The notes beneath the pieces are model-generated. The model was not told the origin of the DNA. It did not search any database and was given only the letters and a program-made list of their open reading frames with translations. A stretch of DNA of 47,577 bases. It comes from a virus. The stretch's first letter is position 1; every line of letters begins with the position of its first letter. The translations under genes were made by a program, and so were the position numbers. The stretch spans positions 1 through 47,577 of the IMG/VR virus record IMGVR_UViG_3300049457_000013; one strand, written 5' to 3'. This document shows, one piece after another, positions 37,311-46,201 of this stretch.

Positions 37311-37955
37311 CTAGTAAAGACTCGCAACCGGCCCAAGCGCCGTCGTGAACGTTATCGGCGGTGTGATTGTCGTGAAGCCGGTAGCGTACACCTGCCCTGT
37401 CTGCTTCGCCGCTCCAAAGTTGCCAATCGTGTGTGCATTGATCTTCGACGTACCACCGCCAGTATCGCCGATGGCGAGGACGTAGTACGTAGCCGGTCCC
37501 TTCGCTGCATACGCCGCAGTAAAGGGGATACGTTGGAAGGCGTCCGTTCCTGCTTGCGCCGTCGAGGCCGACGTAGCCACGACCGTGCCAAGGGTGTTCG
37601 CAAGGCCAACCTTAACATTCCCCGCAACCGCCGAGCCGTTCAGAAGGGCAACACCAGTGATCGTTGTGTTTGCCGGTACAAACACCTCAGCGATAATCAC
37701 CTCCGTTGCCACGACGGTGTAGTCGGAGAAGTCAGTCGAAACCGTCGGCGCATTTCCGCCGGTGTGCCAACAACGAGGAACGACACCGAAACCCGTGCCT
37801 CCCGCCGCCCCTTGCCCCCCCGTTGCGGTCACGGAACCCGTAACCGTTAGGTTGCGAAGCCCACTCAGGTCCTTGTTGCCATCCGGAATGAGGGCTTTGA
37901 GGGCCCTCACCACACCGGGAGTAATGCCGCCAGTAAAGTATGCTCCGAGTCTCAT
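37311..37955 (-). CDS. Probable virion surface protein
   Basis: A 214-residue protein with Gly-rich linkers near residues 45-60 and a long beta-rich C-terminal half (VVATEVIIAEVFVPANTTITG, split at V; NVKVGLANTLGTVVATSAST; ATYYVLAIGDTGGGTSKIN). The pattern looks like a decoration or head-fibre domain. The gene lies between two capsid-side genes and the secreted cassette and is separated from the latter by the hairpin at 37275-37305. The N-terminus has no signal peptide. Confidence 0.6.
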   Translation of the reverse strand: MRLGAYFTGGITPGVVRALKALIPDGNKDLSGLRNLTVTGSVTATGGQGAAGGTGFGVVPRCWHTGGNAPTVSTDFSDYTVVATEVIIAEVFVPANTTITGVALLNGSAVAGNVKVGLANTLGTVVATSASTAQAGTDAFQRIPFTAAYAAKGPATYYVLAIGDTGGGTSKINAHTIGNFGAAKQTGQVYATGFTTITPPITFTTALGPVASLY

Positions 37956-37969
37956 GACTTAGCCCTCCC

Positions 37970-38338
37970 TTACGATGAGAGGGCGGTCGCGAGGGCTCGC
38001 CATCCAAGCGCTTGTGTTGCGTGGCCGGTGCAGAATAGGATCGTTCCCTCCAACGTTGCAAGGGCAATCGCCGTTGTGAACGCGGCATCCCCATCGGTCT
38101 TGAAGGTGATCGTGCTCGCGCTGACATTGAACACGACAAACGTCAAGCCGGCGTTCGCGGCATTCGACGTCGGGAGCAGGATATCGACGGCCCCCGCTGG
38201 GTTCATAAGCAACAGCGGTGGACTGTCGACATCGAGCACCTCGTTATCCGCCGGCGCCCAAAGCATCGACGAGAGCTTCAACCCCTGCTTAATAATGGGA
38301 TAATAGCACTCTGCATTCTGTTCAATTCCACGACCCAT
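37970..38338 (-). CDS. Small beta-rich head decoration-like protein
   Basis: The 122-residue product consists mainly of strands (PPLLLMNPAGAVDILLPT, LTFVVFNVSASTITFKTDG, GTILFCTGHATQALGWRAL). This sequence texture resembles head-fibre or decoration proteins that trimerise on phage capsids. It follows the major capsid gene by 27 bases, the expected place for a decoration gene. No diagnostic motif is available. Confidence 0.55.
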   Translation of the reverse strand: MGRGIEQNAECYYPIIKQGLKLSSMLWAPADNEVLDVDSPPLLLMNPAGAVDILLPTSNAANAGLTFVVFNVSASTITFKTDGDAAFTTAIALATLEGTILFCTGHATQALGWRALATALSS

Positions 38339-38365
38339 TTCGGTCTCCTTTGAGTTGTCGCCGCA

Positions 38366-39598
38366 CTAGGTTGAGCTGATGTTGCCGAGGTAGGCGCACG
38401 TCAGCCCACCATAGTCGACCATGAGGGAACAATCGGTTTGGATGAAGCCGCGACGAACGTCTTCCTCTTCCGTCTGCACATCGTCTTTCACCTTCGCGTC
38501 GGGGCGCCCCTCTTGCGTCACATACTTGATTGCGTCGAAGTCCAGCACAAAGGCGGACTTCTTATACAACGTATGTCGCGACATAAGGGGGTGCGATTTC
38601 ATTAACAAGCGGCCGTTCGGGAGGAGAAACTCCCGGAAGTCCATCCCATACACCTTGACGGTGTCGTTGACATGGAACTCGACTTCGTTGGCGAATATCT
38701 TCGACAACTCGATCAGTGCCGCGTTGCCGGCAAAGACCATCCGCGTATCGCCAGCACCAGTATCGAAGTCATACACGGGGGAGACGGAGTCGAGGAGAGA
38801 CGCTGGAGTCACGGGCGTTGAGAAGATCGTCACATTCGCCGAAGGAAGGAAGTTCCTAACTCCCTTCATAAAGCGCTTGGGCTTCCCATTATCCCCCGTC
38901 GTCTCGGCGGCTCGGCCAAAGAGCATCGACCACTCGATGTCCGAGCTGTGTTTGAACATCTTCCGCTTCTTGTCTTCGCTATAGTTGTTATTGGTGCGAG
39001 TCTTCGTCTTGTCGGCCGTCCCAGCCAACTCGAACGTATCTTTGAAGATTTGGATGTAGTTGCTGAACTTGATCGGGTTGCGCGACACAGCACGGGGCGC
39101 GCCTGTACCTTCCGCATACGACGATCCTATGACGGTTAGCCAGATGTCGTTCGCGATGCTTGCCGCCGTCGTACCGCCAGCCCCACGCCGAACGGTGAAC
39201 TGTGTGTCGCTGACCACATCATCAACCTCAAGAAGCTCGTGGTCGAACGTTGCATTGTCGGTCGCCGGCTCGACAAGGAGGATGTCGCCGGGCTTTAAGT
39301 TCGTCGCAGTACCAAGGTTGGCGGCGAGTGTTGTCGCCGTCGGGTCGGCCGTGTCGACAACGACGAGCGTGTCTGTCGATCCAAGCGCCCCGTTGACTTG
39401 AAGGCGGATAAGGACATTCCCCTCACACCACCAAGCGAACTCTGGATCGTTGACGGTCTTCTTCCCCGCCTTCGACGTGAGGGCGAAGATCGGCGCCGTT
39501 CCATTTGGGTTGAAGCGGAGGATACCTTCACGGAAGTTCTTGGGGCGCTCGTCGGTGCCCCAATCTCCCGTACCTCGTAAGCCTGCAATTCCACTCAT
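38366..39598 (-). CDS. Major capsid protein, SU10/HK97-fold type
   Basis: The 410-residue protein fits the SU10-like (DUF5309) capsid family: an N-terminal RPKNFREGILRFNPNG and APIFALTSKAG, a central TFELAGTADKTK, KRKMFKHSSDIEWSMLFG, and a C-terminal CSLMVDYGGLTCAYLGN. EFAWWCEG is an apparent family-like box early on. The order small terminase, large terminase, portal, scaffold-like, capsid supports it. It should self-assemble around the scaffold-like protein encoded just upstream (4-base overlap). Confidence 0.85.
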   Translation of the reverse strand: MSGIAGLRGTGDWGTDERPKNFREGILRFNPNGTAPIFALTSKAGKKTVNDPEFAWWCEGNVLIRLQVNGALGSTDTLVVVDTADPTATTLAANLGTATNLKPGDILLVEPATDNATFDHELLEVDDVVSDTQFTVRRGAGGTTAASIANDIWLTVIGSSYAEGTGAPRAVSRNPIKFSNYIQIFKDTFELAGTADKTKTRTNNNYSEDKKRKMFKHSSDIEWSMLFGRAAETTGDNGKPKRFMKGVRNFLPSANVTIFSTPVTPASLLDSVSPVYDFDTGAGDTRMVFAGNAALIELSKIFANEVEFHVNDTVKVYGMDFREFLLPNGRLLMKSHPLMSRHTLYKKSAFVLDFDAIKYVTQEGRPDAKVKDDVQTEEEDVRRGFIQTDCSLMVDYGGLTCAYLGNISST

Positions 39599-40617
39599 TG
39601 CTGTTCACCTGCATCTGGGGCGAGGATATCCCACGGATTACCCTCGACCTGTTGGACAATTGCCGCGGTGCCGGCGAGAGCCGGCACAAAGGGCGGCGCT
39701 GAAGGTGGACGAACGCCATTCGTTACAGGGGCGCCAGGAGCCTTCGGCACAACCTTTGCCGTCAGCATTGCAAGGGGGCCGAGTTCCTCAATCATCTGTG
39801 CCGTCGGGACGGAAGGATTGAGTTCTCTATACGTCGCTGCAAGACGATTGATGAGGTTCCCATGTACGTCTGGCTTAAGGTCTGGCCAGCGTGAATAGAA
39901 ACCCGTTTCACTTGTCGTCCGCCGCTTCGTATCCTCCATATGCCGTTGGACCATCAAAGGAACCGTCTTCGACAGTTGCGCAAACATATTCTGGTTCGCC
40001 TTAACAAACACCTTTGCCAACAGTTTCGGCACGGTGTCCACAACGCTCGTCTCAAGTGCCTCGATGTCCTCAGGGGAAAGGGCGAATACTGTTTTCGCAA
40101 GATGATCGACGATTGCGGGTTCATTGTCCGCCATCGCCGCCGCGATCGTACTCGGTTCCGCCGGATTGAGGAGAGGTCTTTGCTCCTGCGGCCCCGAGGG
40201 GGGTGCCGGAACCAGCGCCTGGGGTTGCGGTTCCGCTGCGGCCGGCTTCAGAGGCTCAGCACCTACTGGAGGCTTTAGCTGTTCCACAACTTTCGGCGTC
40301 GGCTCAACTGACACCGCCGGGGTCTCTGCCGGCTCGATACCGGAGAGAATTGAGTTGAAGTCGAAAGGATCGGAAGATGGTTCGACGACTACGTCTGGTG
40401 GAGCGCCAGTTGACGCTGGCGCGGGGGGCTTCGCAGCCGGCTCCGTAGTCGTCGAAGCTAAGGATGCCCCGGAAGGTTCGCTCGACGAGCCCGCCCCCAC
40501 AGACGGGCTCGGAGTAGATGATGGCGCAGCGGGAGTGGAGGAGGAAGGCGTAACTCCCGTCGATCCGCTTCCTTCCGGGGCAAACGCTACATTCGACCAA
40601 AGGCTATGCTTGTTCAT
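39595..40617 (-). CDS. Scaffold-like capsid assembly protein
   Basis: The ATG at 40617 is preceded by GAGGAA; a reading ten codons longer is rejected. The 340-residue product is disordered and Pro/Ser/Ala-rich to about residue 150, helical and acidic in the middle (AIVDHLAKTVFALSPEDIEA), and ends in VEGNPWDILAPDAGEQQ. A disordered N-terminus with helical core directly upstream of the capsid gene is typical of scaffold/assembly proteins. FALSPEDIEAL contains an SPEDI segment like the early tail motif, but internally, so it is probably chance. A hairpin (39668-39687) lies in the Pro/Ala linker. Confidence 0.6.
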   Translation of the reverse strand: MNKHSLWSNVAFAPEGSGSTGVTPSSSTPAAPSSTPSPSVGAGSSSEPSGASLASTTTEPAAKPPAPASTGAPPDVVVEPSSDPFDFNSILSGIEPAETPAVSVEPTPKVVEQLKPPVGAEPLKPAAAEPQPQALVPAPPSGPQEQRPLLNPAEPSTIAAAMADNEPAIVDHLAKTVFALSPEDIEALETSVVDTVPKLLAKVFVKANQNMFAQLSKTVPLMVQRHMEDTKRRTTSETGFYSRWPDLKPDVHGNLINRLAATYRELNPSVPTAQMIEELGPLAMLTAKVVPKAPGAPVTNGVRPPSAPPFVPALAGTAAIVQQVEGNPWDILAPDAGEQQ

Positions 40618-40933
40618 TATCTTCCTCGTGCGTGCTGGAGGCCGCACCGATTGCGGCTATAGTAATTGATGGTATGTCGCGAGCCAAGATTAAGCCATTC
40701 ATTACACCTTTTACAAACTCCTGACGATACACCCCCACCTCCGTCTCAATCGGGGCGAGGAGTTGTTGAGCGCGATCCTCAATGAGGCGGTTCAGAAGGA
40801 CGATGAAGTTCTGCCAACCTTCGGTCTTTACCAACGCCTCGAAGGTGTCGGCGCGCGCCTTATCCTCACGGTCCAGCTTGAGGCCGCTTTGCAGTAGTTC
40901 GGCAATCGTCGGCGTAACCTCAGGCTGCTCCAT
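40604..40933 (-). CDS. Hypothetical 109-residue head-module protein
   Basis: A small acidic protein with a helical core (DKARADTFEALVKTEGWQNF, NRLIEDRAQQLLAPIETEVG) and a short Ala-rich end. It overlaps the portal gene and the scaffold gene by 14 bases each. Helical small proteins at this position are often portal-capsid assembly factors, but no family is recognised. Confidence 0.6.
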   Translation of the reverse strand: MEQPEVTPTIAELLQSGLKLDREDKARADTFEALVKTEGWQNFIVLLNRLIEDRAQQLLAPIETEVGVYRQEFVKGVMNGLILARDIPSITIAAIGAASSTHEEDNEQA

Positions 40934-42899
40934 ATCCGTCCCCTTCTGGGGTCATCGCGTCGAGGCCGGCGGCGGTCGACGCCGAGTTGCCAGGCTGCAC
41001 CGGCGAACCTCCGTCAGGTGGCAACCTCGACGGCATCGGTATAACATTCCCTGCCTGTTGTTGCTGCTGGAGTTGCTGGTCTGGCACCACTTGGACGCGA
41101 AAGTTGTTGATATTCTTGAGCCCGGCAAGCGTCGCCACCCAACCGAAGATACGGACAAGGTCGTAACTTGCGGCGATCTGCGGCGGCATCATTCGGAGAG
41201 AGCCAAGTATCTCCTTCCAAAGGTTCGCCTGCGCCATTCGATCGACGGGGAGCGTGCCATCGACTGGGATGAAGTCGAAAAAGCCCGCAATGGTTTCTGG
41301 AGATACGTCGATGAACTCCTTACCGGCGTCTTGAACGAGTGAACCAACGCGGCGTATCTTCGCCGAAGCGTCGTAGTATTGTTGCGACGATTGAACCATC
41401 TTTTGCGAATGTGGGGAGAAGCCTGTCGCGGACATATACTCAGTAGTTGTTTTGAGGCGGTTGACGCCGAAACCAGTCGACGTTCGTACTTCAGTTGCCG
41501 TTCGCCTTCCGCCAGTCGCAAGGGCGCCCATAATTTGATCATTGATGCCGAGGGTCCGCTCCCCAATCCCAAGCATAGTTTGGAAGTCAGCGATGTTCCC
41601 CCGCGTAACGTCTTGGACTGGCACCTGTTTGAACATTTTGTCGAGATCAGTTCCGTATGCTTCTGGTCGCAATCGCCACAGGAAGCCAGGGCCGGCTTCT
41701 TTTGCGTCCTTTATCACAATCTTTGACGGGTCGATAAGGAACTGATTGTTCAACGAGGCGCGGACGTTGAAAAAGTGGGTGTTGATGAGCCAATCGACGG
41801 TTTGCTGGATCGGTTGTAATATCTCGGGAATTCCACGACAGTAAAGGCCATAACCTTCCACCTCAGACTCAAGAATGTCGAATGGGAACTTACAGTGCAT
41901 ATACCCGAGGGGCGAAGCGCCCACAACCAAGGTGAGGTCCTCGGTGATTGTGAAGCACCATTTCGTTGGGAATTTTGTGGAGCCTACCCCCCATTCATCA
42001 GGGACTAGCTCAACATAGACTTCCCAAAATGTTGCCCCGGCGGGGTGCTTCGTCGATTCCTCCTTATCGTCGAGGATAAGGTTGTTGAATTGAGGGCGAG
42101 CGAGTTGACTGGAGCCTAACGACGCTCCTCGATCAGTAAGATGTTCCTTGAGCTGCTTAATGTTGTCATTGAAGTAGCCCTGATCTTGCCGCCGCAATAT
42201 CTGACTCCACCCCATCCTCTTTCTAGCACAACAGAACTCACCCTCTTGGAGCCGCGAGAGGGGCACGCGCGGGTCGTGCATGAAGTCATATGGCGAGACG
42301 TTATAGACGCGATTGCCCTTGTAGCCGGGGATTTCCTGCGTAACTTGCATCATGACCATTAAACCAGAACCGGGCTTCGACGGGTCCTCCATCTCGACAA
42401 TCTGGCCATAGTGGAGCTTCTCTTCGTCCCAATAAGAACCGAGGATGCCGCAACCATACTTCCCGGCATCGTACAGCCAGATGTAGTACGGGCCGAGGAA
42501 ACTACCGACCTCAACTTGGTAGCCAATAAGGGCCTCAAGCGCCTGAACTTGCATCTCCCCTTCGCCGTGCCGGCCCGCATACTGATGGACGGGGGAGCGG
42601 GCAAAGAACACACTCGTCCAATATGTGTGGGCGGACATCAGCATTGCATACGAGTACGGTATCTGAATTGTTGTATATTTCGGCTCTCCCTTCCGCCGCC
42701 GGTCGGCGCGCGCCGCGTCGACGTCCGTCTCCGGCACGAAGGCAAGGGTCAGTTCCTCCGCCTTCCTCCACATATCCCATCGCGACGTGGCGCCACTATT
42801 CGGCCCCCTTTCAGCCAATCTAACGCGCGTCGAAAGCCGCGCCACAAGTTTCTCGTGCAGCGGACTTCCCTTCGGAACCGACAGGGTTCGCTTCGCCAT
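40920..42899 (-). CDS. Portal (head-tail connector) protein
   Basis: The 659-residue product starts at 42899, where ATG shares a base with the terminase stop. The early DMWRKAEELTLAFVPE, the central PFDILESEVEGYGLYCRGIP and LQPIQQTVDWLINTHFFNVR, then NNQFLIDPSKIVIKD and the helical end are typical of long podovirus portals, which have a helical stem and crown. A Gln run (QQLQQQQQ) and Pro-rich tail sit at the C-terminus. Length and gene order agree. It forms a dodecamer through which DNA is packaged and ejected. Confidence 0.85.
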   Translation of the reverse strand: MAKRTLSVPKGSPLHEKLVARLSTRVRLAERGPNSGATSRWDMWRKAEELTLAFVPETDVDAARADRRRKGEPKYTTIQIPYSYAMLMSAHTYWTSVFFARSPVHQYAGRHGEGEMQVQALEALIGYQVEVGSFLGPYYIWLYDAGKYGCGILGSYWDEEKLHYGQIVEMEDPSKPGSGLMVMMQVTQEIPGYKGNRVYNVSPYDFMHDPRVPLSRLQEGEFCCARKRMGWSQILRRQDQGYFNDNIKQLKEHLTDRGASLGSSQLARPQFNNLILDDKEESTKHPAGATFWEVYVELVPDEWGVGSTKFPTKWCFTITEDLTLVVGASPLGYMHCKFPFDILESEVEGYGLYCRGIPEILQPIQQTVDWLINTHFFNVRASLNNQFLIDPSKIVIKDAKEAGPGFLWRLRPEAYGTDLDKMFKQVPVQDVTRGNIADFQTMLGIGERTLGINDQIMGALATGGRRTATEVRTSTGFGVNRLKTTTEYMSATGFSPHSQKMVQSSQQYYDASAKIRRVGSLVQDAGKEFIDVSPETIAGFFDFIPVDGTLPVDRMAQANLWKEILGSLRMMPPQIAASYDLVRIFGWVATLAGLKNINNFRVQVVPDQQLQQQQQAGNVIPMPSRLPPDGGSPVQPGNSASTAAGLDAMTPEGDGYGAA

Positions 42900-44404
42900 T
42901 AAGGGCAACCCCTTACATATTCGAGTTCTAACACATTCCCGTCGTCGTAGCCGGCGGTGCCCGGTTCGAGGAACGGATTTGCGATATCCTGGAGCGCCAA
43001 GGCGCTCGCGTCAAGGTCGTCGTCGAACTCAACATTCGGGTACGCTTCGAACTGTTCGGCGAAGATCGTGTGCTCGGGGCCGATCCAGAGTTTGCCCGCC
43101 GACGCCAACCCAGACAAAACGCCCGTGATGCGGGCAAACTTCTGCATTCCGTCGGAAATCGGCACGACGCTATAGTAAATGCCACGCCGCTTCATTTCCT
43201 GCTCTAGGAGCCACTTTAGGGTCTTCTGGTAGGCGACGGCATCGACGATTATGCGGGCCACCCGCCACTTTCGGGCCAGTGTAAATGCTGTTGTGACGGA
43301 CCACGAAGGTTCGTGCCCACGATTGCGTTCGTAGTCGAGTAGATGATACTCGCCGTCGTGCCGGCCCCAAACGTATTGGGCTTCCCAATTCTTCCCGACA
43401 AGACCTTTAGCCAGCTCGCGCTCGCTCGGCGGCGGCACGGGGTCGATCGCCAACACCGCGAAGCAGCCGCGTGGCGGCGCGCTGTCGCGAATATTCAGCC
43501 ATTGCGGCCGGAACTGCGACGTTTCGGGCGAAATAAGCCGGCATTCCATTTCCCTCGTGAAGATAGACAGCTTGTTGCGACGAAGGGCGGCCTCTTTGTC
43601 CGCTCTAAGTTTCGCTGTCGGGAACCGATCCTCCCACGAAGATTGCTGTTGGCCGACAGGAAGGTCGAGCGTCCCCTTCGTCCAACAGGGGAACACCCGC
43701 GAGGTCCATTGAGTGTCCGCGAGAGCCTGTTGCGAAACGTCGGCTGAATGCTGCGGCGTAATTGCCATCGCGAGCTTCGCGTTCGGCTCCTCCGACTCCG
43801 GGGCGAGCGAATTCTTCACAGCACCGAGTATTAAATCGGCAACCTTTTCCCTCTGCTCCTTCGTGGCCGCAGTCTCATCAGTCTGAGGGTCGTCGACAAT
43901 AATGAGATCAGGACGATAGTCGTCAAAATTAATACCACGAAGAGAACCAGTGATACCAGCAGCAAGAACCCAAACGGTATGGCCAAAAGTTCCATGTTCA
44001 ATCTCAATTTGTGTTTCTTCCCACTTCCTACCGGCACGGAGGTTGAAGGTGTCGGCCCACTGCTTGTTGCGGTCGACTTGTGTCCGAAGCCATTGCACAC
44101 TACGGATGGCATCGCGTTCTGAAGCTCCCACATATAGTATGGTACGTGATATCCCATAGGCGATCCTCTTGCTCGCGAATGTTCGGAGGCGGGTTGTCTT
44201 ACTCGCGCCGCGGAAGCACAGGAGGTTAACGAGGCGCGCATTTGGATTCTCCAGCGGTTCCCACAAGTCGCGGGCGAAGGGAGGCGACACTTGTCGGTAC
44301 GTTTTCGGGAAGAATGTATGCGCATACAGCTCACTGTCGATCGCGCAGAGTTTAAGTAGTTCCTGTTGTGGGACGTCGACGGTCCGCGGGGCGCCTTCCG
44401 TCAT
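42899..44404 (-). CDS. Terminase large subunit
   Basis: The 501-residue protein has a Walker A variant CFRGASKTT at 63-71, Walker B DLIIVDDPQTDE (D171, D172) and a C-terminal nuclease-type region with AVLAIDP and a later RIIVDAVAYQK; the final acidic FDDDLDASALALQDI fits the last nuclease Asp cluster. The GASKTT form of the P-loop is typical of phage terminases. It packages phage DNA using ATP and cuts it. Overlaps the holin-like gene by four bases (ATGA). Confidence 0.88.
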   Translation of the reverse strand: MTEGAPRTVDVPQQELLKLCAIDSELYAHTFFPKTYRQVSPPFARDLWEPLENPNARLVNLLCFRGASKTTRLRTFASKRIAYGISRTILYVGASERDAIRSVQWLRTQVDRNKQWADTFNLRAGRKWEETQIEIEHGTFGHTVWVLAAGITGSLRGINFDDYRPDLIIVDDPQTDETAATKEQREKVADLILGAVKNSLAPESEEPNAKLAMAITPQHSADVSQQALADTQWTSRVFPCWTKGTLDLPVGQQQSSWEDRFPTAKLRADKEAALRRNKLSIFTREMECRLISPETSQFRPQWLNIRDSAPPRGCFAVLAIDPVPPPSERELAKGLVGKNWEAQYVWGRHDGEYHLLDYERNRGHEPSWSVTTAFTLARKWRVARIIVDAVAYQKTLKWLLEQEMKRRGIYYSVVPISDGMQKFARITGVLSGLASAGKLWIGPEHTIFAEQFEAYPNVEFDDDLDASALALQDIANPFLEPGTAGYDDGNVLELEYVRGCP

Positions 44405-44895
44405 GGCAGTGTGCCTTTGACCTTGTCTCTCGCTACGTCAACCGCAGTCTCAAGCACGATCGCTGCTTTTTGGGCTGCATTGTCTTTAATACTGGCGGCG
44501 GCACGTTCCCCTTCGGCATGAACCTCTGCCCGACCTTGTGCAACGCCACTAGTAGCGGCCTCCCGTCTAGTCAATTCAAGCAGTTGATCCATCCGGCTGT
44601 TGGTCGAGACGTGGAGCTCCTGAACCCTATCTGCGATCTTACGGCGAGAGATCGCTCCCCACGCCACCCCTATAGCAGATATAATGGCGGCGAGCCCAGC
44701 GAAGACAGTCGCCATGATAGCGTTGATTTCAACAGCAGTGATGCTGTCGGCCGCCCATGCCGGCAAGACGAACAGAATTGCAATTACTGAGACGAGAAAC
44801 ACGACGGCAGCGACCCGCTCAATGACGGTTAGGATTGCCCACCACTCACACCAGAAGACGATGGGATTCCACGTCGTCACGGGACTCTCGGCCAA
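44401..44895 (-). CDS. Two-TM membrane protein with coiled-coil tail, holin candidate
   Basis: The 164-residue product has TM segments at about 28-48 (VAAVVFLVSVIAILFVLPAW) and 58-80 (NAIMATVFAGLAAIISAIGV), then a basic charged coiled-coil C-terminus (SRRKIADRVQELHVS). The two TMs and charged tail fit a class II holin or pinholin, but equally a tail-length regulator or an Rz-like anchor. No lysozyme gene lies beside it. ATGA overlap with the terminase. Confidence 0.55.
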   Translation of the reverse strand: MAESPVTTWNPIVFWCEWWAILTVIERVAAVVFLVSVIAILFVLPAWAADSITAVEINAIMATVFAGLAAIISAIGVAWGAISRRKIADRVQELHVSTNSRMDQLLELTRREAATSGVAQGRAEVHAEGERAAASIKDNAAQKAAIVLETAVDVARDKVKGTLP

Positions 44896-45083
44896 TTTAC
44901 GATGTTGTCAAGCCGGCCAGATAGCGCCGCAATAGCCATCATGAGGCCGATGATGACGAATACAACCGTGAGGATATGTAGTGGGATATGAATGCCCAAT
45001 AGGCCGAGCACCCAAATCGTAATATAGTAAAGCAGGACCACAAAGGCAATGGCGAGTAGGATAGACAGAACCCGGATAACCAT
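44877..45083 (-). CDS. 68-residue membrane protein, lysis candidate
   Basis: Start chosen at 45083, sharing a base with the upstream stop (TAATG), with AGGAGG seven bases before it. Residues about 6-28 (LSILLAIAFVVLLYYITIWVL) and 36-55 (IPLHILTVVFVIIGLMMAIA) are two TM helices. Small two-TM proteins next to a coiled-coil membrane gene often form a holin/antiholin pair. It overlaps the next gene by 19 bases. Confidence 0.6.
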   Translation of the reverse strand: MVIRVLSILLAIAFVVLLYYITIWVLGLLGIHIPLHILTVVFVIIGLMMAIAALSGRLDNIVNWPRVP

Positions 45084-45259
45084 TATGTCCTCCTTACACA
45101 CTTAAAGCTTACGTCTTGCTCCGCCCGCGGCCTGTCTCGTTTTGCGTGAAAGAGCAAATAGCGTTCACACGCCGGGAGAGAACGAAAGGAGCCGCTACAC
45201 CCTTGCGGCACGCTGTCGGTGCCGAACGTTAGGGATACTAGAAGGCAGAAGGTTGGCAT
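45083..45259 (-). CDS. 58-residue Cys-containing small protein
   Basis: The TAA overlaps the next ATG as TAATG, which anchors this short gene. The product has a short hydrophobic start (MPTFCLLVSLTFG) that may be a weak signal, then SVPQGCSGSFRSLPACERYL, a basic stretch and a final FKCVRRT. Four Cys (5, 21, 31, 54) are compatible with disulphides in the periplasm. Rz1-like spanin lipoproteins are short and start similarly, but a lipobox is not clear. It resembles the 67-residue product at 33398-33601 in layout. Confidence 0.55.
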   Translation of the reverse strand: MPTFCLLVSLTFGTDSVPQGCSGSFRSLPACERYLLFHAKRDRPRAEQDVSFKCVRRT

Positions 45260-45274
45260 AGCGGCCCTTACTGT

Positions 45275-45643
45275 TTATGGTTGCGGAGGGGCTGGAGGCC
45301 CCGGATTCTGCGCGACCGCCGCCTTGAGGTCGGCCTCTTCTGCCAACGTCTCGTCTTTGATGAGCTTAAGGTCTGTGCGGAGGGCGTCGAGGTCGGTAGC
45401 CGTCGCGGCGGCGGTGTCGACTTTGCCGAGAACCTCCTTAAGTAGCGCGATGGCCGAATTGGCTGCGCCGCGCGTATCGGCGACGATCTGCTTAATCTCG
45501 GCGATATCCGCCTGAACTTCCTGCTTTGTGGCCATGTCTTCTTTCCTATGGTGAGAAATGAGGTCGCGAAGCTTCCGCAACTCGGCCTTGACCTCACTGA
45601 AGCCGATTTGGAGGGAATTGAAGTGTGGTTCCCACGGAGGCAT
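45275..45643 (-). CDS. Coiled-coil protein of 122 residues
   Basis: Two starts are possible: 45643, immediately after the previous stop, or an internal ATG at 45535 with AGGAAAGAAG upstream, which would give an 86-residue product. Both share a long heptad-rich helix (KQEVQADIAEIKQIVADTRG and on) and a Pro-rich end (GPPAPPQP). Such small coiled-coil proteins in a lysis/packaging interval are common and of unknown function. Dual starts might give two products. Confidence 0.6.
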   Translation of the reverse strand: MPPWEPHFNSLQIGFSEVKAELRKLRDLISHHRKEDMATKQEVQADIAEIKQIVADTRGAANSAIALLKEVLGKVDTAAATATDLDALRTDLKLIKDETLAEEADLKAAVAQNPGPPAPPQP

Positions 45644-45644
45644 A

Positions 45645-45917
45645 TCAGGTCACGGCGGCGATCTTGTCGGCCGCCTTAACCACCGACTCATCCACTTTCG
45701 CCTCGACCTCAGTGTTCTTCACCATTGCGCCGAGGACGGCGGGGGCGTTCTGCTTGAGGTTGTCGGCGATGATCTTCAGCGCCGCCGGGTCATCCTTCTT
45801 CGCAAGGACGGCGGCGCCGATCGCTTGGATGGCAGAGAGGGCGGATTGCTGGAAGCTTGCGTTCGTGACGAGGCCGCGGAGAAGGTTGCCGAGGCCGGAG
45901 CCAGAGATCCATGACAT
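45645..45917 (-). CDS. Hypothetical 90-residue Ala-rich helical protein
   Basis: Starts on the last base of the previous stop (TAATG), with AAGGAAACCAAGTA upstream. The sequence is helical and Ala-rich (SFQQSALSAIQAIGAAVLA, KIIADNLKQNAPAVLGAM) without clear TM helices. Proteins of this kind occur near phage lysis genes, but no function is known. It may be a structural or chaperone-like helper. Confidence 0.6.
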   Translation of the reverse strand: MSWISGSGLGNLLRGLVTNASFQQSALSAIQAIGAAVLAKKDDPAALKIIADNLKQNAPAVLGAMVKNTEVEAKVDESVVKAADKIAAVT

Positions 45918-46192
45918 TACTTGGTTTCCTTGTGCTGGGGTTGAGGGGGAGAGGGAGGTCGTTGAGGCGTTGCCACCGGCGTCGAGAGGCGACTAGAGGG
46001 CACCACGGGCGGCGGAGGGGCGGCGAGGGGCTTTGGCTCCTTTTGCCCCATCTCAACTGACTCCCTTTCGGGTAGCCTGTCGAGTAAGAGATCGAGCCGA
46101 TAGGCCAACTCGATAATCCACGGCTCGGCGAAACCCCAAGGGTCGTTGTTGCCGTGGAAATGGGAGGCGCGGACACGGGTGTATTTTGGCAC
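45917..46192 (-). CDS. Hypothetical 91-residue protein with Pro-rich tail
   Basis: The 91-residue product has a folded N-terminal part with DPWGFAEPWIIELAYRLDLL and then a Pro-rich disordered tail (about residues 55-91). Its stop shares a base with the next start. Aromatic clustering (HGNNDPWGFAEPW) suggests protein interaction. It sits between a nuclease gene and small helical proteins. Family unknown. Confidence 0.6.
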   Translation of the reverse strand: MPKYTRVRASHFHGNNDPWGFAEPWIIELAYRLDLLLDRLPERESVEMGQKEPKPLAAPPPPVVPSSRLSTPVATPQRPPSPPQPQHKETK

Positions 46193-46201
46193 GAGAAGCT
46201 C

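Noticed and set aside
45103-45274. A tRNA or other structured RNA in the apparent gap between small late genes
   Set aside because: No T-arm signature (GTTCRANNC) or cloverleaf could be drawn; the gap is explained by the 58-residue gene at 45083-45259.
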